A DNA stretch of 64,000 bases from Gulosibacter hominis (GTDB lineage: Bacteria; Actinomycetota; Actinomycetes; Actinomycetales; Microbacteriaceae): the NCBI RefSeq assembly GCF_904842695.1, contig NZ_CAJGWQ010000001.1:310001-374000 (forward strand), in the 5' to 3' direction. The notes under the pieces were generated by a model that saw only the letters and a list, made by a program, of their open reading frames with translations, searched no databases and was not told the DNA's origin. The position numbers were made by a program, and so were the translations under genes. Numbering within the stretch: the stretch's first letter is position 1; each line of letters begins with the position of its first letter. Positions 17,808-28,237 of this stretch are shown here, one piece after another.

Positions 17808-20694
17808 GGGGCTTCTCTACCATCTCAATCGTTTCGATCTCGTCGCCGATCTGAATATCGTCGAATTTGCCGAGGCCGATACCACACTCGAAGCCCTCCC
17901 GGACCTCGGTGACATCGTCCTTGAAGCGGCGCAGTGATTCGATGGCCAGGCCATCTGCCACCACGACGCCCTCGCGAATGATGCGGGCCTTGGCGTTGCG
18001 GGTGATCGTGCCCGACTGCACCATACAGCCGGCGATATTGCCCCACTTCGACGAGCGGAAGATCTCACGGATCTCGGCAACACCCGACTGGACTTCCTCG
18101 TACTCCGGTTCGAGCATGCCGCGCAGCGACTTCTCAATGTCTTCGATCGCCTGGTAGATGACCGAGTAGAACCGGATGTCGACGCCCTCGCGGGCTGCAC
18201 GCTCGCGAGCCTTGGCGTCGGGGCGCACGTTGAAGCCGATGATCACGGCGTTGTCGACAGTGGCGAGCGACACATCCGACTCGGAGATCGCACCCACCGC
18301 GCGGTGAATGATGCGCAGCTGTACCGACTCGTCGATTTCGATCTTGAGCAGTGAGTCTTCGAGCGCTTCGACAGCACCCGAAACATCGCCCTTGAGAATG
18401 AGGTTGAGTGACTGCACCTTGCCCTCTTCGAGCGCACGAGTGAAGTCTTCCAGCGACATCCGCTTGCGAGCCTTCGCCAGCTGGGCGTTACGCTCGGCCG
18501 CCTCACGTTTTTCAGCGATCTGGCGAGCCGTACGGTCGTCCTCGGTCACGATAAACGTGTCACCGGCGCGCGGCACCGAGCTGAGCCCCTGCACCTGCAC
18601 CGGACGCGACGGACCGGCTTCGGTAACGTCATTACCGTTTTCGTCGAGCATTGCACGCACGCGACCGTAGGCGGTGCCGGCCACGATCGAGTCGCCAACA
18701 CGCAGCGTACCCGACTGGATGAGCACGGTTGCCACCGAGCCGCGACCGCGGTCGAGTTTCGCTTCGATAGCGGTACCGCGAGCGTCACGGTTGGGGTTGG
18801 CTTCCAGCTCGAGCGCGGCATCAGCGGTGAGCAGCACGGCGTCGATCAGCTCGGAGATGTTTTCGCCCTTCTTGGCCGAAACATCCACGAACATGGTGTC
18901 GCCACCGTAGTCTTCGGCCACCAGGCCATACTCGGTCAGCTGTGAGCGCACCTTCTGCGGGTTGGCGCCGTCAACATCGATCTTGTTGACCGCAACCACG
19001 ATCGGCACGCCGGCCGCCTGGGCGTGGTTCAACGCCTCAATGGTCTGCGGCATGATGCCGTCATCGGCGGCGACCACGAGGATCGCGATGTCAGTGACAT
19101 TGGCACCGCGGGCACGCATGGCGGTAAACGCCTCGTGACCGGGGGTGTCGATGAAGGTGATCGCGCGGCGGACGCCCTCGTGCATCCCGGTGACCTGGTA
19201 GGCACCGATGTGCTGGGTAATGCCGCCAGCTTCACTGGCACCCACGTCAGCGCGACGGATTGCATCCAGCAGCGCGGTCTTACCGTGGTCGACGTGACCC
19301 ATGACGGTGACCACTGGCGGACGGGGCTCCATGTCTTCTTCGTCTTCGACCTCTTCTGCCTCGAGGTCGATGTCAAACTGTTCGAGCAGTTCGCGGTCTT
19401 CGTCCTCGGGCGAAACGATCTCGATACGGTAGCCGAGCTCTTCACCCAGCACCTCAAAAGTTGCTTCGTCGAGCGATTCGGTAGCCGTTGCCATCTCACC
19501 AAGGTGGAAAAGCACCGTCACGAGGTCGCCGGGCGAAGCATCAATTTTGTCGGCAAAGTCGGCGATCGATGCGCCGCGACGCAGCCGGATGCGCGTCTCA
19601 CCATCACCGTGTGGAACTTTCACACCGCCGATGGTCGGCGCTTCCCGCATCTCGTACTCGGCGCGTTTCGCCCGCTTCGACTTGCGCGACTTCGACTTAC
19701 CGCCGCCGCGACCGAAGGCACCCGCGGTGCCGCCGCGACGTCCGCCGCCGCCACCGGGACGACCGCCCGGACGGCCGCCGAAACCACCGGGACCGCCGGG
19801 GCCACCTCCGCGGCCACGACCGCCGCCACCTGGGCGACCGGCGTGCTGCGGCTTTTCACCGGGCAGCACTCGCGGCTGACCCGGACGCGGAGCCTGCAAC
19901 CCGGCCGTGTGCATCCCGGGGCGGGGGCGATTGCCACCGCGGTTACCGGGCTTCGCGCTGAACGGGTTATTGCCCGGACGCGGCGAGGCCTGCTTGCTCG
20001 AGAAGGGGTTATTACCCGGGCGCGGGCCGCGCGGCCGGGGCATGTTGTTGGGGCCGGGCTTGGGTGCGCCACCGGCGCCGGGCTTGGGCGCACCGGGCTT
20101 CGGAGCTGCACCCGGTTTCGGTGCGTCGGCCTTGGGCGCTGCTGCCGCCTTCGGTGCAGCATCCGGCTTCGGTGCTGCAGGCGCAGGCTTAGCGGCGGGC
20201 TTCGCCGCCGGTTTCGGTTCTGCCGGGGTGGGCGTGGGGGTTACTCCCGAACGAGTGGGTCGGGGTGCCGCACCGCGTCCGGGCTTCGGGCCGGGGGTCG
20301 GGGTGGGCTTCACACCCGAGCGCTGCGGCCGGGCACCGGGGGTCGGGGTGGGTTTCACGCCCGAGCGCGGAGCCGGTTTCGGGGCCGCAGGCTTTGTGGT
20401 CTTGCCCGCTGCGGGCTTTTTCGCCGCTCCAGTAGCGCCGGGCTTAGCGGCCGGTTTAGCTGCGGGGGTCGCCGATTTGGCGGCGGGTTTGGCAGCGGGC
20501 TTCTCGCCTGCTGCATCGCCGTCTGCCTGTGCCGCACGCTTCGCGAGCTCGTCGCGCAGTCGACGCGCGACGGGCGGCTCAACGCTGGAAGATGCGGTTT
20601 TTACAAACTCGCCCATCTCCTGCAGCGTTTGCAGGGCGACTTTCGATTCGACGCCCATCTCGGCGGCGATCTCATGTACGCGTGGTTTTGCCAC
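17800..20694 (-). CDS. infB: Translation initiation factor IF-2
   Basis: GTPase that brings fMet-tRNA to the 30S subunit. The 964 residues comprise an IF2-N domain (1-55), a ~330-residue disordered region, a second IF2-N-like domain, the G domain with GHVDHGKT (about 464-471), DTPGHEAF and NKID, and the C1/C2 domains. The disordered part is first Ala/Pro/Lys-rich with three copies of [11 protein letters not shown], then Gly/Arg-rich. The start is GTG with AAGGAG five bases upstream. A plus-strand frame of 572 codons lies antisense to it and is a composition artefact. Confidence 0.97.
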   Translation of the reverse strand: MAKPRVHEIAAEMGVESKVALQTLQEMGEFVKTASSSVEPPVARRLRDELAKRAAQADGDAAGEKPAAKPAAKSATPAAKPAAKPGATGAAKKPAAGKTTKPAAPKPAPRSGVKPTPTPGARPQRSGVKPTPTPGPKPGRGAAPRPTRSGVTPTPTPAEPKPAAKPAAKPAPAAPKPDAAPKAAAAPKADAPKPGAAPKPGAPKPGAGGAPKPGPNNMPRPRGPRPGNNPFSSKQASPRPGNNPFSAKPGNRGGNRPRPGMHTAGLQAPRPGQPRVLPGEKPQHAGRPGGGGRGRGGGPGGPGGFGGRPGGRPGGGGGRRGGTAGAFGRGGGKSKSRKSKRAKRAEYEMREAPTIGGVKVPHGDGETRIRLRRGASIADFADKIDASPGDLVTVLFHLGEMATATESLDEATFEVLGEELGYRIEIVSPEDEDRELLEQFDIDLEAEEVEDEEDMEPRPPVVTVMGHVDHGKTALLDAIRRADVGASEAGGITQHIGAYQVTGMHEGVRRAITFIDTPGHEAFTAMRARGANVTDIAILVVAADDGIMPQTIEALNHAQAAGVPIVVAVNKIDVDGANPQKVRSQLTEYGLVAEDYGGDTMFVDVSAKKGENISELIDAVLLTADAALELEANPNRDARGTAIEAKLDRGRGSVATVLIQSGTLRVGDSIVAGTAYGRVRAMLDENGNDVTEAGPSRPVQVQGLSSVPRAGDTFIVTEDDRTARQIAEKREAAERNAQLAKARKRMSLEDFTRALEEGKVQSLNLILKGDVSGAVEALEDSLLKIEIDESVQLRIIHRAVGAISESDVSLATVDNAVIIGFNVRPDAKARERAAREGVDIRFYSVIYQAIEDIEKSLRGMLEPEYEEVQSGVAEIREIFRSSKWGNIAGCMVQSGTITRNAKARIIREGVVVADGLAIESLRRFKDDVTEVREGFECGIGLGKFDDIQIGDEIETIEMVEKPRD
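20222..20367 (-). repeat. Threefold coding repeat in the IF-2 linker
   Basis: Three near-identical ~31-bp copies (about 20222-20252, 20291-20322, 20336-20367) encode [11 protein letters not shown] or [11 protein letters not shown]. They lie in the disordered N-terminal half of IF-2 and probably vary in number between strains. Confidence 0.75.
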
Positions 20695-20769
20695 TGTTCT
20701 CCTTCACCGGGTCTGATCCCCGGTGGGGAGCAGACCGTTTAACGTCGGTTGTGTCTCATCGTGAGCCAC

Positions 20770-21072
20770 TCATGACTTGTCCATGGTCCGTTCAACCTTT
20801 GCTGTCGCGTCGTCGGCTGATTCCGACGACAGTTGACTGATGTACGCACGCAGTTCGTGATCGTCGAGAGTATTCACTCGCAAAGCACGCCGCCAGGCAC
20901 GCTTTTCAAGTGCGGCTCTCGCGCAATCCGCGGACGGATGCAACCAGGCGCCTCGTCCCGGAGCCGAGGCCGATGTGTCTATCACCAGCCGATTTTCGGC
21001 CACCACCACTCGTGTGAGTGCAGATCTTGGGGCGCACGATCGGCATCCAATACACGTTCGCACCTGACCCAT
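20770..21072 (-). CDS. ylxR: YlxR-family (DUF448) RNA-binding protein
   Basis: 100-residue basic protein with the family's RTCIGCR motif at the N terminus and PGRGAWLHPSADCARAALEKRAWRRAL in the centre. YlxR proteins are encoded between nusA and infB in most Gram-positive bacteria and have been linked to RNA binding and RNase P regulation. The C-terminal ~30 residues are hydrophilic. It lies 50 bases after nusA and 75 bases before infB, in the same operon. Confidence 0.9.
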   Translation of the reverse strand: MGQVRTCIGCRSCAPRSALTRVVVAENRLVIDTSASAPGRGAWLHPSADCARAALEKRAWRRALRVNTLDDHELRAYISQLSSESADDATAKVERTMDKS

Positions 21073-21122
21073 ACTACCCCTCGGTGCTGGATATTTCCGG
21101 ACACCGGGCGGTCGCGGTCGAG

Positions 21123-22127
21123 TTATTCGTCGTCTTCGAGGATGCTGTCGGGCTGAATATCGATGCGCGCACCGGTCAGTTTGGCGGCCAGGCGGGCGTT
21201 CTGCCCCTCCTTGCCGATCGCCAGCGAGAGCTGAAAATCGGGAACGAGCGCGCGAACCGCCTTCGCCTTCTCATCGAGCACGAACGCACTCGACACCTTT
21301 GCGGGACTGAGCGCGCTGGCCACAAATGTGGCCAGATCGGGGCTGTAGTCGACAATGTCGATTTTTTCACCCGCGAGTTCGTTCGTAACCGCGCGCACTC
21401 GAGCGCCGAGCTCGCCAATGCAGGCACCCTTGGCATTAATACCCGGCTGGTTGGCGCGCACCGCAATTTTGCTGCGGTGCCCGGCTTCGCGGGCTACCGA
21501 CACGATTTCGACCAGCCCGCTGGAGATTTCCGGCACCTCCAGCTCGAAAAGTTTGCGCACCAGCGCCGGGTGCGTGCGCGACACGGTGATCTGCGGACCG
21601 CGCTTACCGGTACCACGCTCGACCTTGGTGATAAAAACCCGCATCCGGTGCCCGTGCGGATAGGTCTCGCCCGGCACCTGCTCTTCGGGCGGCAAAATAC
21701 CCTCGACGGTACCGAAATCAACGTGAATCATGTTCGGGTTCGGCCCCTGCTGAACAACACCGGCAACGATGTCGCCCTCACGAGCCCGAAACTCACCGAA
21801 CACGCGGTCGTCGCCGATATCGCGCATCCGCTGAGTGATGACCTGTTTGGCTGCCGTCGCAGCGATGCGGCCGAAATCTTCGGGATGCTCGATCGCCTCA
21901 CCGATGACGTTGCCCTCATCGTCGAGTTCAGGAACGAGCACATTGATCTCACCGGTCTGCCGGTCGAGCTGGACGCGCGCACCCTTTGGCGGCTCAATGC
22001 CGAGTTCCTGGGTGGCGTGCTTCTGGTAGGCCGTCAGGATGGCCTGTTCAATAATGCCGGCCAGCTCGGCCTGGGGGATTTCCCGCTCTGCCTCAAGCAG
22101 CCGCAGCACTGCGAGATCGATCTTCAT
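21123..22127 (-). CDS. nusA: Transcription termination/antitermination factor NusA
   Basis: Binds RNA polymerase and controls pausing and termination. The 334 residues comprise an N-terminal RNAP-binding domain (1-100), an S1 domain ([14 protein letters not shown] onward) and two KH domains ([23 protein letters not shown] near 230; [18 protein letters not shown] at the end). There is no acidic C-terminal repeat, as usual in actinobacteria. The ATG has GGGGAG eight bases upstream. rimP, which precedes nusA in most bacteria, is absent: only 40 bases separate nusA from proS. Confidence 0.96.
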   Translation of the reverse strand: MKIDLAVLRLLEAEREIPQAELAGIIEQAILTAYQKHATQELGIEPPKGARVQLDRQTGEINVLVPELDDEGNVIGEAIEHPEDFGRIAATAAKQVITQRMRDIGDDRVFGEFRAREGDIVAGVVQQGPNPNMIHVDFGTVEGILPPEEQVPGETYPHGHRMRVFITKVERGTGKRGPQITVSRTHPALVRKLFELEVPEISSGLVEIVSVAREAGHRSKIAVRANQPGINAKGACIGELGARVRAVTNELAGEKIDIVDYSPDLATFVASALSPAKVSSAFVLDEKAKAVRALVPDFQLSLAIGKEGQNARLAAKLTGARIDIQPDSILEDDE

Positions 22128-22167
22128 GTGTTCGCTCCCCTATTCAAATATGTTTGTTGTGAACCGC

Positions 22168-23952
22168 CTATGCTACCTGACGTCGCTCGAGCAGTGCCGC
22201 GATTGCCTCATCAGCGGGCATTTCGGTGCGCTCGTTAGTGCGCCGGTTCCAAAGCTCAACAATTCCCTCGCCGGCCTTCTTACCGGCGATGATGATCCAC
22301 GGCATGCCCAGCAGCTCGGCATCGCCGAACTTCACGCCGGGTGAGGTTTTGACTCGATCGTCTACGAGCACCTCGAGCCCGGCTGCATCCGCTTCAGCAG
22401 CCAGTTTTTCAGCGAGCTCGAACGGCTCATCACCCTTACCGGTCGCAACAATTTGCACGTCGAACGGTGCCACCGACTCGGGCCAGATAAGGCCGCGGTC
22501 GTCGTGGTTCTGTTCGGCGATCAGCGCCAGGTTGCGGGTAACACCGATTCCGTATGAACCCATCGTCACCGTGACGAGCTTGCCATTGGGGTCGAGCACC
22601 TTCAGCCCGAGTGCCTCGGCATACTTGCGCCCCAGCTGGAACACGTGACCGATCTCGGTGCCGCGCTGCGTGGTGATCGACCCTGCCCCGCCGGGAGCCG
22701 GGTCGCCATCACGCACTTCGGCGGCTTCAATACGGCCATCGCAGCTGAAATCGCGGCCGAGCACCAGCGAAGCAACGTGGTGATCGACGCGGTTGGCGCC
22801 GACGATCCAGTTCGATCCCTCACCGATGCGCGAATCAACAAAATACGGGATACCGGTGATCGACTCGGCACCAAAAAACTGCTCCCCATCACGCCACGGT
22901 CCGATAAATCCCTTCACAATTTCGGGATGCGCGGCAAAGTCGGCCTCGCTGGCCGGCTCAACCTCGCGCGGCTGGAAAGCGACTTCGAGGCGCTTCATAT
23001 CGACCTCGCGGTCACCCTCGAGCGCGATCACGGCGAGCTCACGGTTCCCATCGTGATCCACGAGCGCCACCACAATGTGCTTCAGCATGTCGGCAGCAAC
23101 CCAGTCGCGCCCCTCGGGGTGCGGGTGGTTAGCGTTCGCCCAGTCAACAAGCGAGTCGATCGTGCCCGCACCCGGGGTCGCCACCACATTTGCTGCCGCA
23201 TCCCCACTGGCGTCTCGAGCCGGCGCCGGAGTGGCGGTGTAGGCCTCAACATTGGCGGCATAGCTACCGTCTGCGCTACGCACAAAGATATCTTCACCAA
23301 CCGGGGTGGGGTGCAGGAACTCCTCCGACTTCGATCCGCCCATAGCGCCCGAGTCGGCGGCCACAATGACGTATTCGAGCCCGAGCCGGGTGAAGATGCG
23401 CTCATAGGCGTCGCGCTGACGCTGGTAGCTCTCGTCGAGTCCCTCATCCGAGTAGTCGAACGAGTACGCATCCTTCATCGTGAATTCGCGGCCGCGCAAA
23501 ATACCGGCACGCGGCCGAGCTTCATCGCGATATTTATCTTGAATCTGATAGATCGTCAGCGGCAGGTCTTTGTACGACGAATAGAGGTCTTTCACCACCG
23601 ATGTGAACGCTTCTTCGTGGGTTGGTGCGAGCACCATCGGCACATCCTTGCGATCGGTGAGCCGGAACATGCCGTCGCCATAGTCGTCCAGACGCCCGGT
23701 GGCCTCATACAGTTCGGCTGGCAGCAGCGCAGGGAAAAGCATCTCTTGGGCGCCGGCGGCGGTCATCTCTTCGCGCACGATCTGCTCGACCTTGCGCCGC
23801 ACCCGCAATCCCAGCGGCAGCCAGGCGAACACGCCCGGTGCTTGGCGACGGATGTATCCGGCACGTACGAGCAATTTGTGGCTCGAAACTTCGGCATCGG
23901 CAGGGTCATCGCGCAGTGTGCGCACGAACAGCGTAGAAAGACGTTCAATCAC
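22168..23952 (-). CDS. proS: Prolyl-tRNA synthetase (bacterial type)
   Basis: Charges tRNA-Pro. The 594 residues have class II motif 1 ([28 protein letters not shown]), motif 2 ([26 protein letters not shown]), the YbaK-like editing insert (about 230-400) that hydrolyses mischarged Ala-tRNA, and motif 3 ([13 protein letters not shown]) followed by the anticodon-binding domain. This is the long bacterial architecture. The start is GTG, with no Shine-Dalgarno but a TAGCAT -10 box seven bases upstream, so the mRNA is probably leaderless. nusA follows after 40 bases. Confidence 0.97.
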   Translation of the reverse strand: MIERLSTLFVRTLRDDPADAEVSSHKLLVRAGYIRRQAPGVFAWLPLGLRVRRKVEQIVREEMTAAGAQEMLFPALLPAELYEATGRLDDYGDGMFRLTDRKDVPMVLAPTHEEAFTSVVKDLYSSYKDLPLTIYQIQDKYRDEARPRAGILRGREFTMKDAYSFDYSDEGLDESYQRQRDAYERIFTRLGLEYVIVAADSGAMGGSKSEEFLHPTPVGEDIFVRSADGSYAANVEAYTATPAPARDASGDAAANVVATPGAGTIDSLVDWANANHPHPEGRDWVAADMLKHIVVALVDHDGNRELAVIALEGDREVDMKRLEVAFQPREVEPASEADFAAHPEIVKGFIGPWRDGEQFFGAESITGIPYFVDSRIGEGSNWIVGANRVDHHVASLVLGRDFSCDGRIEAAEVRDGDPAPGGAGSITTQRGTEIGHVFQLGRKYAEALGLKVLDPNGKLVTVTMGSYGIGVTRNLALIAEQNHDDRGLIWPESVAPFDVQIVATGKGDEPFELAEKLAAEADAAGLEVLVDDRVKTSPGVKFGDAELLGMPWIIIAGKKAGEGIVELWNRRTNERTEMPADEAIAALLERRQVA

Positions 23953-23959
23953 GGGTGTA

Positions 23960-23965
23960 ATGCTA
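23960..23965 (-). promoter_or_regulatory. Predicted -10 box of a leaderless proS transcript
   Basis: TAGCAT on the minus strand ends seven bases before the proS GTG. It lies in the 42-bp gap after the TPR gene. Confidence 0.5.
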
Positions 23966-23994
23966 CCCGCAGCGATGAGTGGTCACCGTAACCG

Positions 23995-24849
23995 CTACCA
24001 GGGTTTGTCGGCTCCGCCCCCAAAGCGATTGCCGTCGAGCTCATCCTCACGCTGATCGCGATTGTCTTCGAGGTCTTGTTCGATCTCGTCGAGCGCATCG
24101 GGGTTCGGGTCACCGGGTTGCCGCTTGTCTTTGCCGCCGTCCTCTTCCGGCTGCGGCTGGGGTGGCGACTGCTGTTCGAGGCGGCGAATTTTTTCGCGGA
24201 TGCGCGGCTCGCTCTCGCGCAGTGATCCGGTCGCGGACGAGTCGGCACAGGTGGGGTCGGCTTCGGTGATCACCTTGAGCGCTTCGACATAGTGCGCGTG
24301 CGCGTTTTCAAAATCCGACTTGAAATAGGCATCGTCGCCCTGAGACTCGATGGTGATCGCCAGATTTGCCCGAATTGGGCACTGTTCTCGCGGCTGCGCC
24401 AGACCGAGTGCACTCTCGAATGCCGCGCGAGCCTCATCGTAGGCTTCCGCCGCCAACAGACTCGTCCCGGTGTTGTAGTCGGCCTTCCAGGTCTCAACGA
24501 TATTGAGCCAGTGCAGCTGCGAGGAGGTGTTGAGCGCGCCCTCAAAGTTGCCATCGGCGTACTGACCGGTCACCACACTCGCGGCGATATGCTGCGCAAT
24601 CAGCTTGCATCCGATAAGCCCCATCACGATGGCCAACGGCACCGCCACGAGCACAAAAATGCGCCGCTGACGCCGGCGACGACGTTCTGCTGCCAGCAGG
24701 CGCTCTCGGCGGTCAGCATCGCTTTCGCGCAGCTTCGTGAGCGCCGCCACGCGACGATCGAACTCGGCCTGCGCGGTCTGGTCAGTCTGCTCGCTCCGGT
24801 CAGTCTGCTCGCTCCGGTCAGTCTGCTCGGCCATATTTTTGCGACTCAT
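23995..24849 (-). CDS. Membrane-anchored TPR-like protein (BatC-like)
   Basis: 284 residues. A hydrophilic N terminus contains the repeated hexapeptide EQTDRS, a basic stretch (AAERRRRRQRR) precedes one membrane segment (about 63-82), and an extracytoplasmic helical part follows with TPR-like repeats (TGTSLLAAEAYDEARAAFESAL; DDAYFKSDFENAHAHYVEALK). A Pro/Gln/Asp-rich tail ends the protein. The ATG overlaps the stop of the VWA gene (ATGA). It is the last gene of the MoxR-VWA operon and occupies the place of batC in other bacteria. Its partner proteins and function are not established. Confidence 0.75.
   Translation of the reverse strand: MSRKNMAEQTDRSEQTDRSEQTDQTAQAEFDRRVAALTKLRESDADRRERLLAAERRRRRQRRIFVLVAVPLAIVMGLIGCKLIAQHIAASVVTGQYADGNFEGALNTSSQLHWLNIVETWKADYNTGTSLLAAEAYDEARAAFESALGLAQPREQCPIRANLAITIESQGDDAYFKSDFENAHAHYVEALKVITEADPTCADSSATGSLRESEPRIREKIRRLEQQSPPQPQPEEDGGKDKRQPGDPNPDALDEIEQDLEDNRDQREDELDGNRFGGGADKPW
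24780..24829 (-). repeat. 18-bp tandem repeat, 2.8 copies, in the TPR gene
   Basis: The unit ggtcagtctgctcgctcc is at 24780-24797 and 24798-24815, with 14 bases of a third copy at 24816-24829. It is in frame and encodes repeats of EQTDRS near the N terminus, so copy number changes would keep the frame. Confidence 0.9.
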
Positions 24850-25826
24850 TCCGACACCACCTTCGCCGCCGCAAGTTCGCGCTGCTGCCGCACCAACCAA
24901 CCACATTCAACGAGCATCCAGCCGGCTGCCACCAGTGCAAACACCCAGTAAATCGGGAACGTCGTCACTCCCCCGCGCTGTGTGGCACCTTCGCCGCGAG
25001 CCGGGTCAATATCCGCCGCTTCCGGTTCACTATCGGCGTCGCGAAGCTGATATTCAACCCCGAGGTCATCGGCAATGTCTTGCAGATTCGCCTCATCAAT
25101 CGTCGAGATTCCCTCCTGGCCACTGCGGTCACGGATGTACTCGTCGCCGCTATAGGGATCAGAATCGCGCATCCGGCCACCGCGTTCGGTGCCATAACCA
25201 AACACCTTGCCGCCCTGGATAAGATCGGCCGACCCGCGATACCGTTCGGGTGTGGTGTCGGAAGTGATCTCGCCATCACCCAGGTAGTAGACCACGCGCA
25301 TCCGTTCCGGGTTGTAATCGATCGCATTATTGAGCACCTGCTGCAACATCTCGGCTCCGGCACCGATCGACGAGCCGTGACTGCGACCGGATGGTTGCGG
25401 CTGCGCCAATTGCATCGCTTTGGCCAGTGCCGTCGTATCGGTGGTAAAGGGCAGTCGGTACTGGGCTTCGCTATCAAATGTGATGAGCGCAAACCGCGCC
25501 CCCGCGTGCCGCAGCGCCAGCTGTTCAATATCGCTGCGCATCCCGGTCAGCCGCGGTTCACTGCCATTCCAGTCTTCGGCACCGGCCGAGCCGCTGAGGT
25601 CGACCACAAACACCACATCGAGTTCGGTGTTCGCGGCATTCGTCGCCACCGACCCAACGCCCGGGCGCAGCGCCGCGATCAGCACCGCGCACACCAGCAG
25701 CAGCCGCCCGAGCCACATTCCGCGACCATCTTTCGGGGCCGCACGCATCCCGACCAACACCAGCGCCACCAGACCGCTGCCGATCAGTAGCAGCAGTAGC
25801 GGATGCACGAGCGGATTGAGCGTCAT
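24846..25826 (-). CDS. VWA-domain membrane protein (BatB-like)
   Basis: 326 residues. Two N-terminal membrane helices (about 8-25 and 38-55), a von Willebrand factor A domain with the MIDAS motif DLSGSAG (DxSxS) around residue 77, and the metal-site region YLGDGEITSD near 185. A C-terminal membrane helix (VFALVAAGWMLVECGWLV) follows. The ATG at 25824-25826 overlaps the preceding gene by ATGA. In other bacteria such proteins act with a MoxR ATPase as metal-dependent chaperones or in envelope stress; that role is inferred from context. Confidence 0.85.
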   Translation of the reverse strand: MTLNPLVHPLLLLLIGSGLVALVLVGMRAAPKDGRGMWLGRLLLVCAVLIAALRPGVGSVATNAANTELDVVFVVDLSGSAGAEDWNGSEPRLTGMRSDIEQLALRHAGARFALITFDSEAQYRLPFTTDTTALAKAMQLAQPQPSGRSHGSSIGAGAEMLQQVLNNAIDYNPERMRVVYYLGDGEITSDTTPERYRGSADLIQGGKVFGYGTERGGRMRDSDPYSGDEYIRDRSGQEGISTIDEANLQDIADDLGVEYQLRDADSEPEAADIDPARGEGATQRGGVTTFPIYWVFALVAAGWMLVECGWLVRQQRELAAAKVVSE

Positions 25827-26818
25827 AGTCGCGACCTCCAGACCATCGTCAAATAGATCGCCGTACCGCCCAGGAGCAGCCACAGCCAAACTTCGGGCCG
25901 GTCGGTGATGGTCAGCTGCGGAGCGCCGCGAATCAGGCTTGTCTGCTCAGAGGTGATGGTGTCGACGATGGTGTCGACCTGGGTGCCGTCAGTGAGCGCG
26001 AAATATGTGCCGCCATTGTTTTCGAGCGAAATTCGATACTCTTCGGCGTAGGCGTCCTGGTTTTCGTTGGCGTCGAGCCCGTACACCGAGATCGAATTGT
26101 GGCGCGCATATTGCAGCGCTTCGGGAAGCGTGACTGTCTGTTCCCCATTCACCTGGTTGTCGGTGGCGAGAATGATCGACCGCGAGCGGCCGTCATCGAT
26201 CGGTTCTTCATCGGTAGACGGCGCCGCCCCCTCAAACTGCATGACGCATGACGCCAGACCATCGCCCACGAGCGAAGCGCCGGGTTTTTCGAGGGTGCCA
26301 ACATTGACGAACTCGGAATACCCACCCGACTCCATTGCGTCACGCATTTGCTCAAGCTGTTCTTTCACAAATGCGTAGTCGTCAGTGAGCGGAAAAATCG
26401 GCACCGCCGACGAGTTCCACACCACCAGCGACATGCGTTCGCCATCGAAGCCTGGCAGCATCTCGAGATAGCGGTCGATCACCTTCGCGTCATAATCAAC
26501 CATCGATCCCGATACATCCAGGCACAGCACAATATCGCGGTTGTATTTTTCGGGCGTCACCACGTTTGTGTACACCCAGCGGGCCCCGCCAATTGTGGCA
26601 ACCACGAGGCTGAGCACCGCGGCGATAAGCGCGAACCAGACGCGTTTGGATGCCTTTCGCACCGCCCGGTCATACTCGGGTAGCCTTGTCAGGCGCGCCG
26701 AGTTGGCGATCGGGGTGCCGGTTTTTCGGTGACCTGGTCTGAACAGCTGCTGGCTGATGATCACGGCCACCAGCAGCACCAGCACGACTATCGGCACCCA
26801 CCACAGCACTAGTGACAT
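25823..26818 (-). CDS. VWA-domain membrane protein (BatA-like)
   Basis: 331 residues with two N-terminal membrane segments (about 5-25, 60-85), a VWA domain whose MIDAS is LCLDVSGSM (about 100), a long Asp/Glu-rich surface, and a C-terminal membrane helix (VWLWLLLGGTAIYLTMVW). The N-terminal ATG lies inside the end of the preceding gene (10-base overlap), and its stop overlaps the next VWA gene by four bases. It forms a pair with that paralogue, typical of Bat-type operons. Confidence 0.87.
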   Translation of the reverse strand: MSLVLWWVPIVVLVLLVAVIISQQLFRPGHRKTGTPIANSARLTRLPEYDRAVRKASKRVWFALIAAVLSLVVATIGGARWVYTNVVTPEKYNRDIVLCLDVSGSMVDYDAKVIDRYLEMLPGFDGERMSLVVWNSSAVPIFPLTDDYAFVKEQLEQMRDAMESGGYSEFVNVGTLEKPGASLVGDGLASCVMQFEGAAPSTDEEPIDDGRSRSIILATDNQVNGEQTVTLPEALQYARHNSISVYGLDANENQDAYAEEYRISLENNGGTYFALTDGTQVDTIVDTITSEQTSLIRGAPQLTITDRPEVWLWLLLGGTAIYLTMVWRSRL

Positions 26819-27342
26819 CCCGACATCACCTGCCTGGCGGCTCGCACCGACTCATCAAAGTTTTCGGGAGGCTCGGCGGCAAACACCGCTGGATAAAATT
26901 TTGCCACCGCATCGGCTGTGCCCCGCAGCGGTGACTGCTGCAACTGCCTCAGCGTCATCTTGTCGGCGGGGATGCCGGTTATGACGGCGACATATTTTCG
27001 TACCGCACGCGAAAGTTCCTCGGTGGCTTCGCGCTGACCGAGCTCGCCGTTTCGAGCCCGCTGTTCGAGGGCATCCACACGCTCGGCCAATTGGCTTTGT
27101 AGCGTAACGGGATCGGCCGGTTGCGCATCGGGATGCTGTCGCACTGCGCGTGCTTGCCGTCGCGTGAGCAGCGTGGTCACCAAAAAATAGGCGATGATCA
27201 GCGCCAATAACAGCAGCCCCAGCAGCAACCACACCGGCGAGTATCCGGTTGGAGGCATCGGCGGGCTCGGTGCCGGCCAATCGTCATCGGGTTTCAGCCG
27301 CGGCACCAGCGTCAGGTTCAGGACGAAACTAGTGCCGGTCAT
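26809..27342 (-). CDS. DUF4381-like membrane protein
   Basis: 177 residues: a short Pro-rich extracytoplasmic start, one membrane helix (VWLLLGLLLLALIIAYFLVTTLL, about 37-59), then a cytoplasmic helical domain with a conserved-looking ELSRAVRKYVAVITG. In MoxR/VWA operons a gene of this size and layout sits between the DUF58 and VWA genes; I assign it by position and layout, with modest confidence. It overlaps DUF58 by 14 bases and the first VWA gene by ten. Confidence 0.7.
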   Translation of the reverse strand: MTGTSFVLNLTLVPRLKPDDDWPAPSPPMPPTGYSPVWLLLGLLLLALIIAYFLVTTLLTRRQARAVRQHPDAQPADPVTLQSQLAERVDALEQRARNGELGQREATEELSRAVRKYVAVITGIPADKMTLRQLQQSPLRGTADAVAKFYPAVFAAEPPENFDESVRAARQVMSGCH

Positions 27343-28237
27343 ACTGCCTCGTTCTCAACATCTCGAGCAGTTTTGGCGCCACCTCGTCACGGAGCTCGAG
27401 GCGCGCATACGAGGCGCCCGCGCGACGCAGCAGCTGCAGCAGCCGCTCATTACGCTGGTCGCTGGCACGCACCACCGCCGCCGCAAGCTCGGTGTCGCCC
27501 TGCAGCACCCGAGGTAGGGCCCAATACCCGGCCACATCAAAACTCCGCTGCCGGCGACTGTTTTTTAGCCCCATCGGATGCGCATCAGCCAGTTCAACCC
27601 ACAGCAGTTCATGCTGATACGACAGCGTGGCAATGAGTTCTTCGAGCTCGCTGCTCATAACCACCTCATCGGCTACCACCACCAGTAGCGAGCGCTGCCG
27701 TTCGCGGTCGCGCACCTGCCGAAGTAGCGCCAGCAGGTCGCTTTCGGCGGTGTCGGAACCACCATCGCTGTGGATGCGTCCCAGTAGCCGCTCGAGTTCG
27801 CCCTCCCCGACGCGGAACGGGAACCGTTCGTTTCGGCGCGCATCCGCCACCAGCGCCCCGACTTCGTCGCCGTGCTGCAGTGCGAGCCAGCCCAAAATAC
27901 CCACGGCCTCGACCGCAAGATCGGCTTTTCGTTCTCCAGCGGCCGATACCGCACCGAGATTCCGGCCACCAGCAACCGCAAAGAGCAGGCGGTGCCGCCG
28001 CTCGGCGCCATAGCGACGCACCATGATCGCACTGTGGCGGGCGCTGGCTCGCCAGTCGATATCGCCAACCTCATCGCCGGGCTGGTAATCACGCAGATCA
28101 TCAAAATCTAGGCTGCGGCCGCGATGTATCGATGCGTACTGCCCCTCGAGCAGATGCGCCACCGGACGGCGGGCACGCACATAGAGCCGTGATTTCACAC
28201 GGCTCAGCAGCGATTGCGACTCAGCTTGCACGGGCAC
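27329..28237 (-). CDS. DUF58-domain protein
   Basis: 302 residues. The family motif GRSLDFDDLRDYQPGDEVGDIDWRASARHSAIMVRRY lies near the N terminus, followed by a VWA-like fold (RRHRLLFAVAGGRNL). DUF58 proteins nearly always follow a MoxR ATPase gene. Here the start is a GTG that shares a base with the moxR stop (TAGTG), so the two are translationally coupled. Its biochemical role is unknown. Confidence 0.9.
   Translation of the reverse strand: MPVQAESQSLLSRVKSRLYVRARRPVAHLLEGQYASIHRGRSLDFDDLRDYQPGDEVGDIDWRASARHSAIMVRRYGAERRHRLLFAVAGGRNLGAVSAAGERKADLAVEAVGILGWLALQHGDEVGALVADARRNERFPFRVGEGELERLLGRIHSDGGSDTAESDLLALLRQVRDRERQRSLLVVVADEVVMSSELEELIATLSYQHELLWVELADAHPMGLKNSRRQRSFDVAGYWALPRVLQGDTELAAAVVRASDQRNERLLQLLRRAGASYARLELRDEVAPKLLEMLRTRQYDRH

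Noticed and set aside
19024-20742. 572-codon plus-strand frame opposite infB
   Set aside because: Arises from the biased Gly/Ala/Pro/Arg coding of IF-2 on the other strand; the translation is repetitive and matches no family.
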